Of a DNA stretch of 9,308 nt, positions 6,939 to 9,308 are shown piece by piece. The stretch covers positions 1-9,308 of the forward strand of contig CAZBKA010000111.1 in NCBI GenBank assembly GCA_964492365.1, read 5' to 3'. The translations under genes were made by a program, and so were the position numbers. This DNA comes from JAGLTN01 sp035403325 (lineage in GTDB: Bacteria > Planctomycetota > Phycisphaerae > Sedimentisphaerales > Anaerobacaceae). Within the stretch, counting starts at the first letter, position 1. Every line of letters starts with the position of its first letter. Below the pieces are notes generated by a model, which saw only the letters and a program-made list of their open reading frames with translations, was not told the origin of the DNA and searched no databases.

Positions 6939-7278
6939 GAGGAACAATAAACTGAAACGAGAATTTATAAAAAAAGTTGTTTTGTTATTTGTTTTAGCCG
7001 GCTTTATGGTCATTACAACCGGCGTATTCGGATGGGTGCATAGTTTTGAACATAAACAATATGGTCAAAACCATAAACCAGCTCACACCCCTGACCCTGA
7101 AAATTGCCGGATTTGTTATAACTTGCAGTTCACAATAAAAAGTTTTGAAACAAAATTTGACACATGTATTTTATCTGATTTAGGTTTCAAATTTTATGTT
7201 CACCAAAAAACTGACCAGCAAATTAATGGAATCTGGTCCGGTTCAGACTTCACTCGTCGCGGCCCTCCTTTTGCATAA
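6937..7278 (+). CDS. small His/Cys membrane-anchored protein, DUF2946-like
   Basis: This is a 113-residue protein with one N-terminal hydrophobic segment (about 13-33), either an uncleaved anchor or a signal peptide. It is followed by a His-rich stretch (HSFEHKQYGQNH, then KPAHTPDPENCRICYNLQ) and a C-terminal RRGPPFA. The layout of helix, histidines, C-x-x-C and a terminal R-[AG]-P-P motif resembles the DUF2946-type small proteins that often sit near metal or TonB uptake genes. The similarity is by eye only. The ATG at 6937 has no ribosome-binding site. GAGGA at 6939-6943 lies downstream of it and would serve an in-frame CTG at 6952, five codons shorter. It is the first gene after a strong promoter and is followed after 73 bases by a secreted protein. 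Confidence 0.65.
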   Translation: MRNNKLKREFIKKVVLLFVLAGFMVITTGVFGWVHSFEHKQYGQNHKPAHTPDPENCRICYNLQFTIKSFETKFDTCILSDLGFKFYVHQKTDQQINGIWSGSDFTRRGPPFA

Positions 7279-7351
7279 CAGGTAATACAAACCTAAAACA
7301 TTTCTGTTTTACAAAAATATTATAAATTTAATATGCGAAAGGCAGGTTATT

Positions 7352-7951
7352 ATGTTTAACCTTAATAATAGCCGTTTGACAGCATTTTTTATTGTCTCTT
7401 TAGCAGCAATAAACGTAAACTGTCTGGCGGAACATACACACACCAGTATCGGGATAAATCAGGATAAGATTGTCGGAACAGCAGATGATAACAAATTATG
7501 GTTCTCCTCTATGCCAGGAACCGAAGGCTGGCCAGACTGGGGCAATCCTCTTGAAATGGTTCCAACTGGAAATTACAGAATTGACGGTAAACAGGATTAT
7601 GTATGTGATATTTTGTATTGCTGGCATGCAGCATTACCAGAAGACGGTTCATGGCAACTCCCTGGTTCATCCGATCAAACTGTTTTGCCTCAATGGCAAA
7701 TTTCACTGGAACGCGTCAGCTTCGATAATAATTTTTTTATGCTTGATGGAAGAATCCCCGTTTTGACATCTGACGGGAGCAGCTACAGCTTTGCTGATGA
7801 TATTGAATGGGAAGATGACGAATACAATAATAATGGTCAACTCGGCAGCTGGGCATTTGAGCACCATCTTTATTTTCATGTATGGGCAGATGATGCTGGT
7901 GAGGTTTTTAACGCAACTTTCAGGGCAATTGACACCGGAATTACGAATTTA
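7352..7951 (+). CDS. secreted His-rich protein of unknown function (3' end lost in scaffold gap)
   Basis: Two hundred residues are visible, from ATG 7352 (preceded by AAAGGCAGG) to the edge of the N run. A signal peptide is evident: hydrophobic at about 10-22, with a likely cut after CLA (26). The mature protein then opens with EHTHTSIG. Further His/Cys sites are C85 and CWH at 90-92, and EHHLYFH at 170-176. There is an acidic D/E-rich stretch at 149-158. The spacing of these His groups suggests metal binding, possibly zinc, but no catalytic motif is recognised. The C-terminus is missing, and relatives of this style often end in a dockerin-like or PEP-CTERM-like anchor. The start of the mature region and the EHH-x-x-F block resemble the protein at 8639, suggesting distant paralogues. 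The apparent reading through the N run is meaningless. Confidence 0.75.
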
Positions 7952-8051
7952 NNNNNNNNNNNNNNNNNNNNNNNNNNNNNNNNNNNNNNNNNNNNNNNNN
8001 NNNNNNNNNNNNNNNNNNNNNNNNNNNNNNNNNNNNNNNNNNNNNNNNNNN
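7952..8051. other. scaffold gap, 100 N
   Basis: Exactly 100 N join two contigs, a conventional length for an unknown distance. The gap must contain the end of the gene at 7352 and the start of the prepilin-like gene at 8052. A prepilin leader and helix alone need about 120 bases, so the true gap is probably longer than shown. Confidence 0.98.
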
Positions 8052-8621
8052 ATGACAGTTGTCTGCCAGAGTAATGAAAGGCAGATGGGTTTAGCATTGC
8101 AGACATATTTTATTGACAATGAAAACACGCTACCACCAAGCTCATGCCATGCGGATCCTGATCAATACTGGTTAAATATTCTGACAGGCTATACAAAGGA
8201 AAAACTTCTTTTTAAATGCCCCGCTGACAGGTGCAAAAACTTTTTCAACTGGGACAGCCCACCAGATGATACTTCTACATGGGAAACTTACCGTTGGTCA
8301 AGCTATGCGACAAATGGTTTTTTTGACAATCAGACATACGAAATGTACCAGAATATTCTGAAGATAAAAAAACTGGATAAGTGTATTTATATCTGTGAGC
8401 TGCAGGACGAGATGGATGGTGTAGACCATGTTCACGCCGACTACTGGCGACTTACAGATGACCTTACAAAACAAGTGGCATGGGACCGACACAAAGATAA
8501 ATCAAATTATCTTTTTGTTGACGGTCATTCTGAAACATTGCAATGGGAACAAACCTTTGATTTTGAGGCCGAAAACTTGTGGAACCCTAAAACCGCACCC
8601 AACTGGCCTAAGAGGCATTAA
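8052..8621 (+). CDS. prepilin-like protein with H-X9-DG motif (5' end lost in scaffold gap)
   Basis: The last 189 codons of a type II pseudopilin-like protein are seen, of the sort very abundant in planctomycetes. The visible N-end (VVCQSNERQMGLALQTYF, then DNENTLPPS) is the typical stretch just after the long hydrophobic prepilin helix, so the methionine at 8052 is internal. The cleavage/methylation leader (usually G-F-T-L-I-E-L) lies in the gap. The C-terminal motif is RHKDKSNYLFVDGH: a His, nine residues, then Asp-Gly, the H-X9-DG signature. Two cysteine sites (FKCPADRC) and a His-rich turn (DGVDHVHADYW) are also present. Members are thought to be exported via a type II/IV-pilus-like system, but the role of individual copies is unknown. 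The stop at 8621 is 17 bases before the next gene. Confidence 0.85.
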   Translation: MTVVCQSNERQMGLALQTYFIDNENTLPPSSCHADPDQYWLNILTGYTKEKLLFKCPADRCKNFFNWDSPPDDTSTWETYRWSSYATNGFFDNQTYEMYQNILKIKKLDKCIYICELQDEMDGVDHVHADYWRLTDDLTKQVAWDRHKDKSNYLFVDGHSETLQWEQTFDFEAENLWNPKTAPNWPKRH

Positions 8622-8638
8622 TAAAAGGAAACCGAAAA

Positions 8639-9308
8639 ATGAAACATATAATAATAATTTTATTATTAACCACTACTGTATTTGCAGGATGCCCACTTGA
8701 TCACGTCGCGATAGGATGCAACCCTGATGGAACATGGGCAAATTCTGATGACTACAAACTCTGTTATGACAAAACTCAACTATACCGTAAAAGCGACCCT
8801 TTAAATCCCGGAGTTGCTACATGGGCGAATCGTTTTTATCCGTTAGAAGGGCCTGACTATTGGGGGTATTACTACAGCGACCAGCCTGGTTTTGGGCAAA
8901 TGTGGGACATAAATAACACTGCACATAAAATAAACGGACAGAGAAATACAAGCTATAAATTGATTGCCGAGTGTACAAGAATATCAGAAAATTTCTGGGT
9001 AGAGGACGCAAGCTATAATAAGATATTTCAGCATCCCGGAGATAAGTTTAACATAAGTTATTATGATGAGAACCACGTACACTTTTTTTTCGTAACACAA
9101 GAAACCAATACGACCCACTGGATAAGTTTTAAAGTTTATGAAAATACCAACTTTCCGGCAACGTATGATCCGAATAATTCTTTATACACTCCGGCAGAAG
9201 AATACACAGTTGTTTTTGGCAATCAACCAGAAAGTGGAGATATTTATGTTGACCGGAAAGTAGATCACTATGACCTTGCAATATTAGCCAGACACTGGTT
9301 ACAAAGTG
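8639..9308 (+). CDS. secreted protein or lipoprotein with C-terminal dockerin-like module (cut by window edge)
   Basis: The start is ATG at 8639, behind AAAAGGAAA; 223 codons are visible. The signal peptide (hydrophobic, about 4-14) ends VFAGC, so either signal peptidase I cuts after VFA or Cys18 is lipidated; the residue at -3 is Phe, making the lipobox imperfect. The mature part is rich in Tyr, Trp, Asn and Asp. Like the protein at 7352 it opens with an H-x-x-I-G-x-N-x-D pattern followed by DD-x-K-L (37-41) and has a His/aromatic block, ENHVHFFF, at 145-152. Residues 200-221 form a single EF-hand-like dockerin module: GD, then Asp at 205, 209 and 212, ending DLAILARHWL. This is the usual end of many Phycisphaerae exported proteins, so the true C-terminus is probably close. 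No function is recognised. Confidence 0.78.
   Translation, partial: MKHIIIILLLTTTVFAGCPLDHVAIGCNPDGTWANSDDYKLCYDKTQLYRKSDPLNPGVATWANRFYPLEGPDYWGYYYSDQPGFGQMWDINNTAHKINGQRNTSYKLIAECTRISENFWVEDASYNKIFQHPGDKFNISYYDENHVHFFFVTQETNTTHWISFKVYENTNFPATYDPNNSLYTPAEEYTVVFGNQPESGDIYVDRKVDHYDLAILARHWLQS

Noticed and set aside
7295..7310. AAAACA and TGTTTT around TTTC, a small hairpin between the genes at 6937 and 7352
   Set aside because: Six AT-rich pairs with no following T-run; too weak for a terminator and common by chance in this composition.
7791..8621. A long open frame that crosses the N run and joins the prepilin-like protein to an upstream stretch
   Set aside because: The N run has no known length or frame; the part before it lies in the wrong frame over a clear secreted-protein gene. 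Only 8052-8621 is supported.
1..9308. CRISPR array, tRNA, rRNA, integrase or transposase genes
   Set aside because: I looked for spaced direct repeats, tRNA-like cloverleaf ends and transposase or integrase motifs and found none.

Overview
The window looks like a piece of a draft genome or metagenome bin from an anaerobic, fermentative bacterium of moderate to low GC. The best guess is a planctomycete of the Phycisphaerae / Sedimentisphaerales type. Three things point there: a prepilin-like protein with an H-X9-DG C-terminal motif, a secreted protein ending in the short dockerin-like module (G-D-...-D-L-A-I-L-A-x-x-W-L) common in that group, and the general style of the right-hand secreted genes. 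The affiliation is inferred from family knowledge, not from a search. A run of exactly 100 N at 7952-8051 is a scaffold gap whose true size is unknown.

Left half (1-5585, minus strand): one tightly packed redox operon read right to left. Its order is rex (NADH/NAD+-sensing repressor), a membrane histidine kinase with a cache-like sensor domain, hndB ([2Fe-2S] thioredoxin-like ferredoxin subunit), hndC (NuoF-like flavin/NAD(H) subunit with extra ferredoxin domains) and hndD/hydA ([FeFe]-hydrogenase catalytic subunit, cut by the left edge). Stops and starts overlap or lie within 15 bases of each other. A perfect 18-bp Rex operator at 5568-5585 sits just upstream of a plausible promoter. The expected logic is that a high NADH/NAD+ ratio releases Rex, the hydrogenase is made, and electrons from NADH (probably together with ferredoxin) leave as H2. 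A NuoE/HndA-like subunit, usual in this complex, is not present between rex and hndD.

Middle (5586-6936): a divergent intergenic region, a 209-residue His-rich polytopic membrane protein (5859-6488), then a 448-bp gene-poor stretch. That stretch holds a 161-bp element bounded by perfect 21-bp inverted repeats, and a well-formed sigma70-like promoter followed at once by an imperfect palindrome that looks like an operator.

Right part (6937-9308, plus strand): a probable operon of four small exported or membrane proteins. They are a 113-residue DUF2946-like protein, a secreted His-rich protein (3' end lost in the gap), a prepilin-like H-X9-DG protein (5' end lost in the gap), and a secreted or lipoprotein that resembles the second gene and ends in a dockerin-like module (cut by the right edge). 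Together with the membrane protein at 5859 these look like a His-rich, possibly metal-related (zinc is my guess) envelope gene set. No member has a firmly known function, and this is the part of the window most likely to hold something undescribed.
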